Assembly (NCBI RefSeq): GCF_047250385.1
Contig: NZ_JBLBVM010000056.1
Location: 434,001-498,000 of the forward strand
Length of the DNA: 64,000 nucleotides
Reading direction: 5' to 3'
DNA from: Glaciecola sp047250385
GTDB lineage: Bacteria > Pseudomonadota > Gammaproteobacteria > Enterobacterales > Alteromonadaceae
Shown: piece by piece, positions 1 through 8,849 of the stretch
Layout of the letters: every line of letters starts with the position of its first letter
Position numbering within the stretch: the stretch's first letter is position 1
Program-made: the position numbers and the translations under genes
Notes under the pieces: generated by a model
Databases searched by the model: none
What the model was told of the DNA's origin: nothing
Seen by the model: the letters and a program-made list of their open reading frames with translations, nothing else

Positions 1-748
1 CTTTATTCGTTAAAACAGCAAGGCGATCTGGCCCGATAAAACCAACCGGTTCAATCGTCTCATCTTTATTTGGCTTAGTGAAAAGAGGAAACCAATTGCT
101 CTTTTCTAAAGTTCTGTATTGAACACTAACAAGCTTAGTTTCATCTGAGTAGAACTCCCCAAATACGCGCTTGAATGCGACGTCATATTTATAACGTATG
201 AGGTTTTTGTTTGATTTATCTATTTGCTTAGCATTTGAAAAATCATTTCGTTTTAGGTCTTCAACACTTACTTTGTAAAGTCGTTGAATAGTGTATGAGT
301 TTATTCGCTCGGTTTTTGCGAATAAGACATTAACGGGATCATTGGCCAAAATATTAACCAGATAGCCTTTTTCCAAAACAACTGCTTTAGTTTTAAATTC
401 GTTACCTATGCGCTCAAAGGTTAACAAAGTCTGTTTGTTCCGACCTCTTTTTGAAGATGTTTCTAAATAGATAACATCTTTATTTACCCAAGTGAAATTG
501 AGTAGGCGCACATCTTTTGCGATGGAGGCAAGCGAGAATATGCGTTGTTCACTGATATCAACAAGCTCGATATAAGCTTCTTCTTTTGTTTGTAGTATGA
601 AAGAAAAATATTTTCCTGTTGGGGATAACTGTCCTGAGCGATGTTCGGCTGCAGTGAACAATTCTTCAGCTTTAATAAAAAGGTGATTTTCTTGAGCAAT
701 TGAGGTGTTAACAAGGCACAAAAATATGATAGTGATAATGTGCTTCAT
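1..748 (-). CDS. Secreted protein, S9 (prolyl oligopeptidase-like) peptidase N-terminal part, truncated by the window edge
   Basis: The minus strand is open from an ATG at 748 to the left edge (249 codons seen, no stop). The product starts with a signal peptide (KHIITIIFLCLVNTSIA, cleavage after about residue 18). It continues with repeats of the kind found in the beta-propeller of S9 peptidases: LSPTGKYFSF near residue 40, FTWVNKDVIYLE near 85, and later short strands. In that family this propeller precedes an alpha/beta-hydrolase domain, which would lie outside the window, so no catalytic residues can be checked. The ATG overlaps the TGA of the upstream lipoprotein gene by 4 bp (ATGA), which supports this start and suggests translational coupling. 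The family call rests on overall pattern and is moderate; a TolB-like propeller protein is the alternative. Confidence 0.6.
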   Translation of the reverse strand, partial: MKHIITIIFLCLVNTSIAQENHLFIKAEELFTAAEHRSGQLSPTGKYFSFILQTKEEAYIELVDISEQRIFSLASIAKDVRLLNFTWVNKDVIYLETSSKRGRNKQTLLTFERIGNEFKTKAVVLEKGYLVNILANDPVNVLFAKTERINSYTIQRLYKVSVEDLKRNDFSNAKQIDKSNKNLIRYKYDVAFKRVFGEFYSDETKLVSVQYRTLEKSNWFPLFTKPNKDETIEPVGFIGPDRLAVLTNK

Positions 749-1287
749 TCTGTCTCTCCCTGCTGCTCAGCAACAAAAGTGAGGAATTCATCATTTCCAG
801 TACCACCAAAAACAAGGCTGCGTTTGTTCAATATTGTTGGGTAGCTTTCTTGCATGAATTGAAGCGCTTGGCTCGATTTATTCACTAAATCAACATAGGT
901 AGAAGGTCGGTAATATCCTCGTGTGAACATTTCTAAGTGTCCAATATAGTTAACCTTACCTGCCTGAATTGTGAAATCCCAAATGAGATCTTCATCAAAT
1001 GAAAGGTAAAAATACTTACTTAGGTCAATTTTTCTTATCTTGTAATCGCCCGCGGGCAGATTAATTAAGATATAGTCAGCATCAGCTGATAAGTCTTTGT
1101 GTGTAAGTTCAATTCCAGCTTGACCTGTCAATAACATTGACTTTAAGTCATGACTAGTTTGAATGCCAATAAGGAGATAGCCCTGGTCGGGTGATGTGAT
1201 GAGGTCGTTGTCGACTTTTATATTTTCTACGGTTGATTTACAAGCAAATAAAAACATTGCAAGCAGGCAAACAGTTGCGTATTTCAT
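745..1287 (-). CDS. Hypothetical lipoprotein with a beta-rich domain
   Basis: The 180-residue product has a lipoprotein signal: a short positive start, a hydrophobic stretch and a lipobox LFAC with Cys16, so it is probably anchored in the outer or inner membrane. The mature part has alternating hydrophobic strands, including LPAGDYKIRKID near residue 78 and a later FTIQAGKVNYIG segment. This layout recalls small carboxypeptidase-regulatory-like or PEGA-like beta domains, but I do not recognise a named family. Its stop overlaps the start of the downstream S9-like gene by 4 bp, so the two are almost certainly one transcript and may act together at the cell surface. Function is unknown. Confidence 0.7.
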   Translation of the reverse strand: MKYATVCLLAMFLFACKSTVENIKVDNDLITSPDQGYLLIGIQTSHDLKSMLLTGQAGIELTHKDLSADADYILINLPAGDYKIRKIDLSKYFYLSFDEDLIWDFTIQAGKVNYIGHLEMFTRGYYRPSTYVDLVNKSSQALQFMQESYPTILNKRSLVFGGTGNDEFLTFVAEQQGETE

Positions 1288-1459
1288 AGAATTCCATTTC
1301 CAAATAATTTCAATGGATGAGTATAAAACAAATCAAAGCTATCGACCAGTCTCTATGATCGCTGCACTTAGAAGAAGTCGATAGCTTGAATTTGTCCTAA
1401 ACTCACAGGATCGGCACTCTTTGTTTATTACTTCCCTTTAGAGCCTCTAGTTTCAGTAA

Positions 1460-1744
1460 TTAACTAATGACACTCACATCTGGAACTTCAATTACCGTTT
1501 TAGCATCCGCTCTTTCAATAATTTTAACTAACGTCGTTTGAATGGTTTCGTCGTCCCTTGCATCTGACTGGCTTGCTAAGCGTTGCTCTTGAACCTCTGC
1601 GCCCTCTTCTAAAATGAAGCTAACAAGCACTGAACTGGCGCAATCTTCCTTTTCTCCGAAGTATTCTAGAGTGATTCGAGGGTAGCCTTTGTCGCCCTTT
1701 TTTACTTGCTTGGCAATTCGTTTTTTAGCTTTATCTATGTGCAT
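1460..1744 (-). CDS. Small conserved-type protein of unknown function
   Basis: The 94-residue product has a lysine-rich N-terminus (KAKKRIAKQVKKGDKGYPR) followed by a mixed acidic body (LEYFGEKEDCASSV, then FILEEGAEVQEQR) and a C-terminal IEVPDVSV strand. There is no signal peptide or membrane segment, so it is expected in the cytoplasm. The start is supported by a purine-rich GAGGAAGGG a few bases upstream of the ATG. It lies 43 bp downstream of the ABC permease gene on the same strand and could be its distal cotranscribed partner. I recognise no domain. Confidence 0.6.
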   Translation of the reverse strand: MHIDKAKKRIAKQVKKGDKGYPRITLEYFGEKEDCASSVLVSFILEEGAEVQEQRLASQSDARDDETIQTTLVKIIERADAKTVIEVPDVSVIS

Positions 1745-1787
1745 TTCCCTTCCTCATTCTTATCGCGTTAGCTGCGTGGTACAAGTC

Positions 1788-3017
1788 TTAGCCTGATTTT
1801 ATTGTCCAACGTAACATATCCTTCAACGTGGGCTCCTTACCATACATGATCATGCCCATTTTAAACAATCTTCCAGCGGTTCCTCGCACCCAAAAACATA
1901 AGATAAGCATTAAACCTAATGAAATGAGTGGCTGCCAAATAGGTACTTCTGTTAAAGACATCCTTACAGGCATAGCCGCAAATGCGGTAAGTGGGAAATA
2001 ACTCAAAAAGCTCAAAGCCCAGCCCGAAGGACTGTCCATGCTCAAAAACGTTAAAATCATGGGAACTAAAGGTAGCAGCATTAAACTGGTCTTCGCACTG
2101 TGGTTAGGATCGTCAATGGCGGCTGCAATGGCTGCCATAAACGCGGTACATAAATACAAGCCTGCTAATGCAAAGACAAATAACCAAGGAAGTAGCGACC
2201 AATTAATAAATGCGAGACTAAGGCTTTGGTTATTAATGACGACACTGAAAAAGGCATAACTAAGCAAACCGGTGATCGCGCTGTTGGTCATGGCTTTTAG
2301 TCCATGTAAAATCTGCCCTAAAATTTTACCATCAATCCATGTTTGCGCGCTCACACAGGAGTAAAGTTGCTCCGTCACTCGCTGCTTTTTTTCACCTGTC
2401 ACGCTGGCAAAGAGCTGACCAAACGCTGCAAACACACCTATCGTTAGTAGTATGATCATAGCGATAGCACTTGTAGAACTAACCCCGTCGTCTGTTCTAA
2501 TGCTCTCATCCATGTACTTAAGTTGAAAAGTAGCTGGCGTAGTTAACACTGTGAGTTGTTGCTCTTTCAATCCTAGTTTTTCAGCAAATGTAATTGAGTA
2601 GTGCTTAGAAAGCGTTTGTTGAAGTGTGTTTAGCCAGGCTAGTTTTTCATGGCTAAAAATGCTTATTTTACGTTGGCCATTTATGTCAACTTCTTGCAGC
2701 AAAACTGCATCATAAACTGAATCCTCATTTAGCTGCCCCGTGAGGGACTCCAGCGAGTCAGTGCTGGGTATAAAAACAAATTGCCCGATATTTTCTGGCA
2801 ACGCATATTCCGAATTAGAAGCCATGATTGCTATCTGATAACTTGGCTCACTATCGTCTTTGACGTTTTGCCAAATAAGCACCATCGCAGCAATCCCCAC
2901 CATAATGAGCTTAGAAATAATCTCTTGCTTCCATTTAAAGAACTGCATGAACTCCCATGTTGTGACCAAGCGAAGTTGACGCATTTTATTTTGCTGGGAT
3001 TGATGATTATTATTCAT
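1788..3017 (-). CDS. ABC-2 type permease (NatB-like)
   Basis: The membrane subunit of an exporter, about 409 residues. An N-terminal membrane segment (IISKLIMVGIAAMVLIW) is followed by a roughly 150-residue soluble loop. A cluster of about five membrane helices then fills the C-terminal half (AIAMIILLTIGVFAAFG, then LLPWLFVFALAGLYLC and others), the layout of ABC2_membrane_3/NatB proteins. I place the start at the ATG at 3017 rather than further upstream, because this gives a modest 8-bp overlap with the end of the ATPase gene. The pair forms a two-gene ABC exporter. In relatives NatAB exports sodium, but many members have unknown substrates, so the substrate here is open. Confidence 0.85.
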   Translation of the reverse strand: MNNNHQSQQNKMRQLRLVTTWEFMQFFKWKQEIISKLIMVGIAAMVLIWQNVKDDSEPSYQIAIMASNSEYALPENIGQFVFIPSTDSLESLTGQLNEDSVYDAVLLQEVDINGQRKISIFSHEKLAWLNTLQQTLSKHYSITFAEKLGLKEQQLTVLTTPATFQLKYMDESIRTDDGVSSTSAIAMIILLTIGVFAAFGQLFASVTGEKKQRVTEQLYSCVSAQTWIDGKILGQILHGLKAMTNSAITGLLSYAFFSVVINNQSLSLAFINWSLLPWLFVFALAGLYLCTAFMAAIAAAIDDPNHSAKTSLMLLPLVPMILTFLSMDSPSGWALSFLSYFPLTAFAAMPVRMSLTEVPIWQPLISLGLMLILCFWVRGTAGRLFKMGMIMYGKEPTLKDMLRWTIKSG

Positions 3018-3939
3018 GCGCAGGCACTCCATGCTTAGTAATTGCTTGCAAGTAAAGTTGATGCAAGTCCAACTGTTCACTTTGCACCTTTAGCACTTCG
3101 CCCAATTTAGGCAAATCAGCCAATAAGTCATTTAGGCTACGATCTACATTAAGTGCTATCTCAAGTTTGCGTTCGTTTAACCATTGATAGTCGAATGTTT
3201 CTAATATAGATGTAGCAAGATTTTCATCAATATCGGCGGAAAATGTTACCCTAACCTTCGTTTGACCTGCTTCTTGCTCCTGAAAATCAGCTAAGTTACC
3301 GTAAAATACAGCCTCGCCTTTGTTCATGAGCAAAATGCGTTTTGCCAGTTTTTCAACCATCGCCATTTGGTGTGCACTTAAAATAACCGTCATACCTTTA
3401 GCTGTTAGTTCTGATAAAAAGTCGACAACTTTTTCCTGATTCACTGGGTCAAGACCAGAGAAAGGCTCGTCTAATATTACCCAACTCGGGTTATGAATGA
3501 CGGCAGTGATCAACTGAACTTTTTGTTGATTGCCTTTCGACAACGACTTTAGTTGATCATTCTTACGTTCAAGCAAATCAAAGCTTTCTAACCATTTATC
3601 TGCCTCAATTAGCGCAGAATCTTTGTGCATGCCATTGAGTTGTGCGAAGTACAATATATTTTTGAGAAGAGACTTTTCTGGATATAAGCCGCGATCTTCA
3701 GGCAAATAACCAAGCTGATGGGATGGAATCGCATCATACACTTGTCCATCTATTTCTAGGTTAATTTTGCCAGAATCGGGTTTGGTGAACCCTGTAATCA
3801 TTCGAATAATAGAGGACTTCCCCGCGCCATTCGGCCCTAGTAAGGCAAAAATTTCACCTTGGCTTACTGAAAACGATAAGTTATTTATTGCGACGACATT
3901 CGCATAACTTTTACTTACCTGACTTATAACTAATTCCAT
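3010..3939 (-). CDS. ABC transporter ATP-binding protein (NatA-like)
   Basis: The 309-residue ATPase has a complete nucleotide-binding domain: Walker A GPNGAGKS at 35-42, a signature LSKGNQQKV instead of the usual LSGGQ, Walker B WVILDEPFSGLD and the switch histidine in LSAHQ. The C-terminal 80 or so residues match the extra domain (DUF4162 type) of NatA-like exporters. The 8-bp overlap with the permease gene argues for stoichiometric coexpression. The divergent gene on the other side is a flavin reductase-like protein, with no obvious functional tie. The signature variant SKGNQ is common in this subfamily and does not imply inactivity. Confidence 0.88.
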   Translation of the reverse strand: MELVISQVSKSYANVVAINNLSFSVSQGEIFALLGPNGAGKSSIIRMITGFTKPDSGKINLEIDGQVYDAIPSHQLGYLPEDRGLYPEKSLLKNILYFAQLNGMHKDSALIEADKWLESFDLLERKNDQLKSLSKGNQQKVQLITAVIHNPSWVILDEPFSGLDPVNQEKVVDFLSELTAKGMTVILSAHQMAMVEKLAKRILLMNKGEAVFYGNLADFQEQEAGQTKVRVTFSADIDENLATSILETFDYQWLNERKLEIALNVDRSLNDLLADLPKLGEVLKVQSEQLDLHQLYLQAITKHGVPAHE

Positions 3940-4084
3940 GTAGCAGTCCTTTTTCTATGCGTGTTCTCAGTTCTCTTTACAAGATTTCCGAGTTAATTTG
4001 CTGGCTCCTATTGCATTACATAGTATACACTTAGAATCGAAATATCGATGTAAAACAACAATTTGTTACAAAAAGGATAGAAAA

Positions 4085-4696
4085 GTGAATATTGAATTAT
4101 CTGGTATGTCGAGTACGGCTGTTTATCACTTGATGACACAAACGGTAATACCACGTCCCATTGCATGGGTGTTATCTACAAACGACGATAGCTCACTCAA
4201 TCTTGCGCCGTTTTCCTATTTTAATGCTGTTTGTAGCGATCCTCCATTGTGTATGCTGTCAATGGGAAAAAAGCCCGATGGAAGTAGCAAAGATACAGTG
4301 ACAAATTTAGTTGAAGACGCCTTTTGTGTGATACACATCGCACACGTCCAGCAATCGGATCTAGTCACGGCGACGGCGGCTACCTTAAACTATGCGGAAA
4401 GTGAAGTTGAAGCCAACCAAATAAAACTGATAAAACATGAGAATTGGCCATTAAAACGCATAGCAGACTGCCCTATCGCTTACTTGTGCAAGGTGCATAG
4501 TACTCAGCAAATGGGCAAAGCCCCACAACAGATAGTTTTTGTAGAAATTATAGAAATCTACATTGATGACAAAGTTATCGATCAGAGCAACAACCGTATC
4601 CAAGTAGATGCGCTAAAAGTGAATCCGCTTGCTCGTCTTGGTGCAAGTCAATATGCAAGCTTAGGCGAAGTGTTTACTCGTTCTCGTCCTAAGTAA
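4085..4696 (+). CDS. Flavin reductase-like FMN-binding protein
   Basis: The product (about 203 residues) carries the split-barrel flavin reductase-like fold: VIPRPIAWVLST near the N-terminus, then LAPFSYFNAVCSDPPLCMLSMG and DTVTNLVEDAFCVIH. Members bind FMN and either reduce flavin for partner oxygenases or act as flavin-dependent oxidoreductases. The partner cannot be inferred here. I choose a GTG start at 4085, preceded by AAAGGATAG at good spacing. The reading frame is open 29 codons further upstream, but that extension (TIALHSIHLES-like) does not look like this family. The gene is single and diverges from the ABC exporter. Confidence 0.8.
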   Translation: MNIELSGMSSTAVYHLMTQTVIPRPIAWVLSTNDDSSLNLAPFSYFNAVCSDPPLCMLSMGKKPDGSSKDTVTNLVEDAFCVIHIAHVQQSDLVTATAATLNYAESEVEANQIKLIKHENWPLKRIADCPIAYLCKVHSTQQMGKAPQQIVFVEIIEIYIDDKVIDQSNNRIQVDALKVNPLARLGASQYASLGEVFTRSRPK

Positions 4697-4710
4697 CATG
4701 TTAGGAGGCT

Positions 4711-4770
4711 AGGAGCTTTGTGCCTAGGAGCTTTGTGCCTAGGTGCTTAGTGCCTAGGTGCCTAGTGGCC
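4711..4770 (+). repeat. Four tandem 15-bp repeats
   Basis: Four head-to-tail 15-bp units lie directly after the flavin reductase gene. Units 1 and 2 are identical (AGGAGCTTTGTGCCT); units 3 and 4 are variants (AGGTGCTTAGTGCCT, AGGTGCCTAGTGGCC). Each junction makes a CCTAGG hexamer. The array lies in the 192-bp gap between two converging genes and precedes a loose tract with 'aagcact' and 'agtgctt' words. It could be a transcription-end structure or a variable-number repeat. Identical adjacent units suggest recent slippage. Confidence 0.85.
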
Positions 4771-4888
4771 GGGCACTTCAACATTTGAGCCGATAGTTAT
4801 TTAAGCACCAGGACAAAACCCAAGCACTATATAACATAAGTGCTTGAGCCATCATTACTTGAACCATCAGTTCTTGTTGAATTAGCGC

Positions 4889-7405
4889 TTAAACCATCTT
4901 TCTAAGTAATTCACTTGTGTTTAAACTGAGTAATCGCCAGCAGCCGAGTGCGCCCAATATACCTACAGTCAAAGCGCCAGCAAGTGGGGCGATTAGCCAG
5001 TACTCGAAGTGCAAGCCTGCTTCCATGTTAAATACATTGGTCTGTAACATATACAAACTAAACTCGTTGGCAATGGCCGCCATTAATCCAGCAACAAGCC
5101 CAACAATAATAAACTCGTTGATTACGCTAAAGCGTATTGTCCATCCCTTCGCACCGAGTGTTCGCAGTATCGCTAATTCTTGTAAACGTTCATCCATGCT
5201 AGCCTGAACTTGTGCAATTAAGACCAATCCACCTGCAATAAGCACCAATATCAAGATGAACTCTACAGCCATTGAGACTTGGTCGATTATATCTCTCACT
5301 TGATTTATTCGGGCATCAATATCGAACAAGGTGACACTGGCAAAAGGCGCCATTAGTTTGGTTATTTCAGCTTTGCGCGACTCATCCAAAGTGAAGCTCG
5401 TAATGTAAGTAGCTGAAAAGTTTTCTACAGCTTTAGGGTGTAACACAAAGAAAAAGTTTGGCTGCATGGTTTGCCAGTTTACTTCTCGGAGACTTGTAAC
5501 GGTTGCTTTCACCACTTCACTGCCGATGTTAAACGTAAGTTCATCGCCCAACTTAATGCCCAAACGCGATGCAACTTCGGACTCAATGGAAAGTGGAAGT
5601 GCCTCTCCTTCCTGCCATTCATCCAGCCATTCACCATCAATGATCTTGTTGCCGTTTTGCAAGGTAGTGCTCCAAGTCAAGTTGGCTTCTCGACCTAAGC
5701 CTTGCCTTCCCTCGTCTGCAACCTTTTCATCTTCTTTACTCACTTCTGTTCGAATTTTCTCATCATTGATCGCGACAAATCGACCTCTAGCTACAGGATA
5801 AAATCCACCAGTGCTTATGTCGTTTTTGGCAAACTGTTCTTCTAGACCAGCACGTTGACTTTCGGTGACATTTGATACGAAGTAATTTGGCGTTCCTTCA
5901 GGCAATTGATCACGCCATTGAGCCACCATGTCGTTGCGCATTACTAACACCACCAGCAAGAGCATGATAGTGATAGCAAAGCTAATGAGTTGCACGCTGT
6001 TACCCATCGCCCTGCGACGAATACGAGCCCAAGCAAGGGTCCACGCTCCCATACTGCCGCTACCTAGTTTACGCCCCATGATAATTAAAACATGCGTAAC
6101 GCCCAGCAACAGAGCAACGAGAATAATGCCCGAAACAAATAGAATCGCGCTAATTTTTAAATCCTGGCTATACACCCACATGAGTAAAAACACGGCAATC
6201 CCAGAGGTCGCAAATTGCAATGCCTTAGACGATAAGGTAGTACTGATATCTTTTCTTAATACACGTAATGGTGGCACTGAAAACAGTTGCAATAAAGGGT
6301 ATAGCGAGAAGAGAAGTGCACATACAATCCCAGTAAATATCGCAATTGCTAGTGGACGCCAATGCCACACATCGAGTGACACCTCAACAACATCCGCAAG
6401 TAACATTACAACGCCCTGTTGAAGAACGAAGCCGGCAATAACTCCTAGCAAAATTCCTAAAAAAGTAATGAAACAAATTTGTAGCAGGTATATGCGTTGC
6501 ACTATAGACTTCCCTGCTCCTAGGGTTTTCATAATAGCAACAGGGTCGAAATGCCTTTGACTATATCGTTGTGCTGCAACCGCAATAGAAACTGCTGCAA
6601 GCACAATCGCTAATAAGCTAGCCAGTAAAAAGAATTGTTCTGCACGGGCAATCGAGCGCCCAATGGCAGATTCATCATCTTCAATTGAAGTCCAGCGGTG
6701 CAGCTCTCGATTCAACTGAGGGCGCAGCCAATCATAGTAATCATCTAAATCAGTCGTTTCGCCGGTAAAGTAATACTTGTAACTCACACGAGAGCCAGGG
6801 CCTGTGATGTTAGTTTGTTGTAAATCTTCTGCAGACATCAAAACAATCGGGTCTGTATTAAAAACGCTAAAGCCAGCATCGGGTATTTCACTGAGTACTT
6901 TGCTCACTTTGAGGCGGGCATCACCGATATCAATGCTATCGCCCAACTCAATTTCTAACAGTTGGAAGAGGCGTGAATCTAACCAAGCTTCACCTTTCAG
7001 CGGTGACTCATCAGTCGCTTCGGCAACACCAAATGCTTGTGAAGCAACCTTAATCTGGCCCTTCAAGGGATAGTTGCCATCCACGGCTCGTAAATCCGAT
7101 AAGGCTAGTTCTTCCTCACCAAACACCATCGAGCGAGTGCTAACTTGATAAGCCGTATTGAGGTTGAAGTCAGCGGCTTTTAATATCCATTCCTCATCAA
7201 CCACGGCTCTTGAACGCAATTGTCTATCGGCTGCGATAAACTCTGCTGAGCGCTCAGTTAGCGCACCTTGCAATCGTTCACTGAAAAGAGATAGTGACAG
7301 CACCGAGCCTACCGATAACACGATAGCTAAAACAATAATAGTAAGTTCGCCACGTTTTGCTTCGTGTTTGAATAAACGCCACGCTAATTGAAATACAGTT
7401 GACAT
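4889..7405 (-). CDS. ybbP: FtsX-family ABC permease, YbbP-type
   Basis: The 838-residue membrane protein has the duplicated FtsX/MacB permease architecture. It has an N-terminal helix with the family start MSTVFQLAWRLFKHEAKRGE, a large periplasmic region, a helix cluster near 260-450, a second periplasmic region and a C-terminal cluster of three helices (ILILVLIAGGLVLIAQV onward). YbbP works with the ATPase YbbA, and the pair is usually next to tesA, exactly as here. The pair is proposed to move or extract envelope lipids or lipoproteins, although the substrate is not settled. I place the start at 7405, one base after the ybbA stop and 8-10 bases after a GGAGAA ribosome-binding site. Confidence 0.88.
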   Translation of the reverse strand: MSTVFQLAWRLFKHEAKRGELTIIVLAIVLSVGSVLSLSLFSERLQGALTERSAEFIAADRQLRSRAVVDEEWILKAADFNLNTAYQVSTRSMVFGEEELALSDLRAVDGNYPLKGQIKVASQAFGVAEATDESPLKGEAWLDSRLFQLLEIELGDSIDIGDARLKVSKVLSEIPDAGFSVFNTDPIVLMSAEDLQQTNITGPGSRVSYKYYFTGETTDLDDYYDWLRPQLNRELHRWTSIEDDESAIGRSIARAEQFFLLASLLAIVLAAVSIAVAAQRYSQRHFDPVAIMKTLGAGKSIVQRIYLLQICFITFLGILLGVIAGFVLQQGVVMLLADVVEVSLDVWHWRPLAIAIFTGIVCALLFSLYPLLQLFSVPPLRVLRKDISTTLSSKALQFATSGIAVFLLMWVYSQDLKISAILFVSGIILVALLLGVTHVLIIMGRKLGSGSMGAWTLAWARIRRRAMGNSVQLISFAITIMLLLVVLVMRNDMVAQWRDQLPEGTPNYFVSNVTESQRAGLEEQFAKNDISTGGFYPVARGRFVAINDEKIRTEVSKEDEKVADEGRQGLGREANLTWSTTLQNGNKIIDGEWLDEWQEGEALPLSIESEVASRLGIKLGDELTFNIGSEVVKATVTSLREVNWQTMQPNFFFVLHPKAVENFSATYITSFTLDESRKAEITKLMAPFASVTLFDIDARINQVRDIIDQVSMAVEFILILVLIAGGLVLIAQVQASMDERLQELAILRTLGAKGWTIRFSVINEFIIVGLVAGLMAAIANEFSLYMLQTNVFNMEAGLHFEYWLIAPLAGALTVGILGALGCWRLLSLNTSELLRKMV

Positions 7406-7406
7406 T

Positions 7407-8117
7407 CTATTCTCCAGAAACAACTTTTAGCGTTTTTGTTTGTTCCGTCAACTCACCCGCGTGCATGCTCAATTGACGTTCGCAGCGCTGTGCAAGTTCA
7501 TTGTCGTGAGTGACGAGCACCAAGGTTGTGTTCGATTCTTTGTTTAAATCAAACAGAAGGTTTTCTACTTTTGTGGAATTTGTTGAGTCGAGGTTTCCCG
7601 TTGGTTCATCAGCAAACAATATTTTTGGATTGGTAATGAATGCTCTTGCAATAGCTACGCGCTGCTGTTCTCCACCTGATAACTGATTAGGGAAGTGATT
7701 CGCTCTGTGCTCCAAACCCACTTGTTCCAATATTTTTTGAGCACGTTTTTTTGGATCAGATAAACCAGCAATTTCTGCTGGCAGCATTATGTTTTCCAAA
7801 GCAGTCAAACTCTGAACTAACATAAAACTCTGAAAGATAAAGCCTACTTTTTCACCGCGCAAACGCGCCCTTTGCTCTTCGTCCATAGCATGTAGTGGCT
7901 CTCCATCCAACATGATGTGTCCACCTGAAACTTCATCTAAACCCGCTAACAAACCAAGAAGAGTTGACTTACCTGAACCTGATGCGCCTATAATAGCAAC
8001 CGATTCACCAGGTTTTACCGTAAAGCTGATAGGATGAAGGATCTGTAATTCACCTTCGCTCGTATTTACTTTCTTTATAACGCTTTTCGTCTCAATCATT
8101 GCAGGAGCTGTAGTCAT
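7407..8117 (-). CDS. ybbA: ABC transporter ATP-binding protein YbbA
   Basis: A 236-residue LolD/MacB-type ATPase with Walker A GASGSGKS at 44-51, signature LSGGEQQRV, Walker B ILFADEPTGNLD and a switch histidine in LVTHD. It partners the FtsX-type permease directly downstream. The start codon is one base away from the GTG start of the divergent tesA. The promoter of each gene must therefore lie within the other's 5' coding region, or one start is misplaced. Confidence 0.92.
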   Translation of the reverse strand: MTTAPAMIETKSVIKKVNTSEGELQILHPISFTVKPGESVAIIGASGSGKSTLLGLLAGLDEVSGGHIMLDGEPLHAMDEEQRARLRGEKVGFIFQSFMLVQSLTALENIMLPAEIAGLSDPKKRAQKILEQVGLEHRANHFPNQLSGGEQQRVAIARAFITNPKILFADEPTGNLDSTNSTKVENLLFDLNKESNTTLVLVTHDNELAQRCERQLSMHAGELTEQTKTLKVVSGE

Positions 8118-8118
8118 A

Positions 8119-8769
8119 GTGTTTTCTTTTTCAAAGTCCGTAAAAATTATGCAAGTGGGATTAATATTATGCCTTTTATTCCCTTTTTATAGCCATTCAG
8201 ATCAGCATAAATTACAAGAGTACAAGTTATTAGTACTTGGTGATAGCTTAAGCGCCGCTTATGGTCTAACACAACAACAAGGTTGGGTTTATTTGTTACA
8301 AAATGCATGGGAACGCGAAAACAAAGCCATCACCGTCGTAAATGCGGCTATCAGCGGAGACACAACCGATGGTGGATTGTCCCGACTTCCGCGTTTATTA
8401 GATTTGCATAAACCCACTCACCTTCTTATTGAATTGGGTGGAAATGACGCATTACAAGGTCACAACCCAAAGAAAATAAGAGCTAATATTGAGCAAATGG
8501 TTCAATTAGCTCAGAAAAACAACGTTGAAGTGATGCTTCAGGAAATGCAGATACCCACCAACTATGGGCGCCGGTATATGGAGTTATTTATGCAAGTTTT
8601 TCAAGATGTGGCGACTAAGTATGAATTAAAGCTTATTCCTTTCTTTCTAGAAGAAATTGCATTAAACAAGGAATTAATGCAGAACGATGGCATTCATCCA
8701 ACTGCAGAAGCGCAACCCATGATAGCTGAGTTGCTTAAACCGCAGTTGGAAGCGTCCATACTGAAGTAG
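8119..8769 (+). CDS. tesA: Multifunctional acyl-CoA thioesterase I / protease I / lysophospholipase L1 (TesA)
   Basis: A periplasmic SGNH-fold hydrolase of about 216 residues. It has block I GDSLSAAYG with nucleophile Ser43, the oxyanion motif ELGGNDAL and the Asp/His pair in NDGIHPTAEAQ near the C-terminus. A signal peptide precedes it (hydrophobic MQVGLILCLLFPFYSHS). The GTG at 8119 gives an N-region with two lysines and has an AGGAG about 11 bases upstream. The ATG at 8149 is the alternative start and would separate the gene from ybbA by about 30 bp. Linkage to ybbAP is conserved in gammaproteobacteria. Confidence 0.92.
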   Translation: MFSFSKSVKIMQVGLILCLLFPFYSHSDQHKLQEYKLLVLGDSLSAAYGLTQQQGWVYLLQNAWERENKAITVVNAAISGDTTDGGLSRLPRLLDLHKPTHLLIELGGNDALQGHNPKKIRANIEQMVQLAQKNNVEVMLQEMQIPTNYGRRYMELFMQVFQDVATKYELKLIPFFLEEIALNKELMQNDGIHPTAEAQPMIAELLKPQLEASILK

Positions 8770-8849
8770 CTAGAGAATCTTGGGCTTCTATTTTTCAGTT
8801 TAAAATAGATAGATGTAAAAACTGAATTTTAACAACGTCCGGACGCTGT

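Noticed and set aside
484..714. A 76-residue open frame on the minus strand
   Set aside because: It is out of frame with the signal-peptide-bearing gene that runs from 748 off the edge, has no ribosome-binding site and no protein-like composition.
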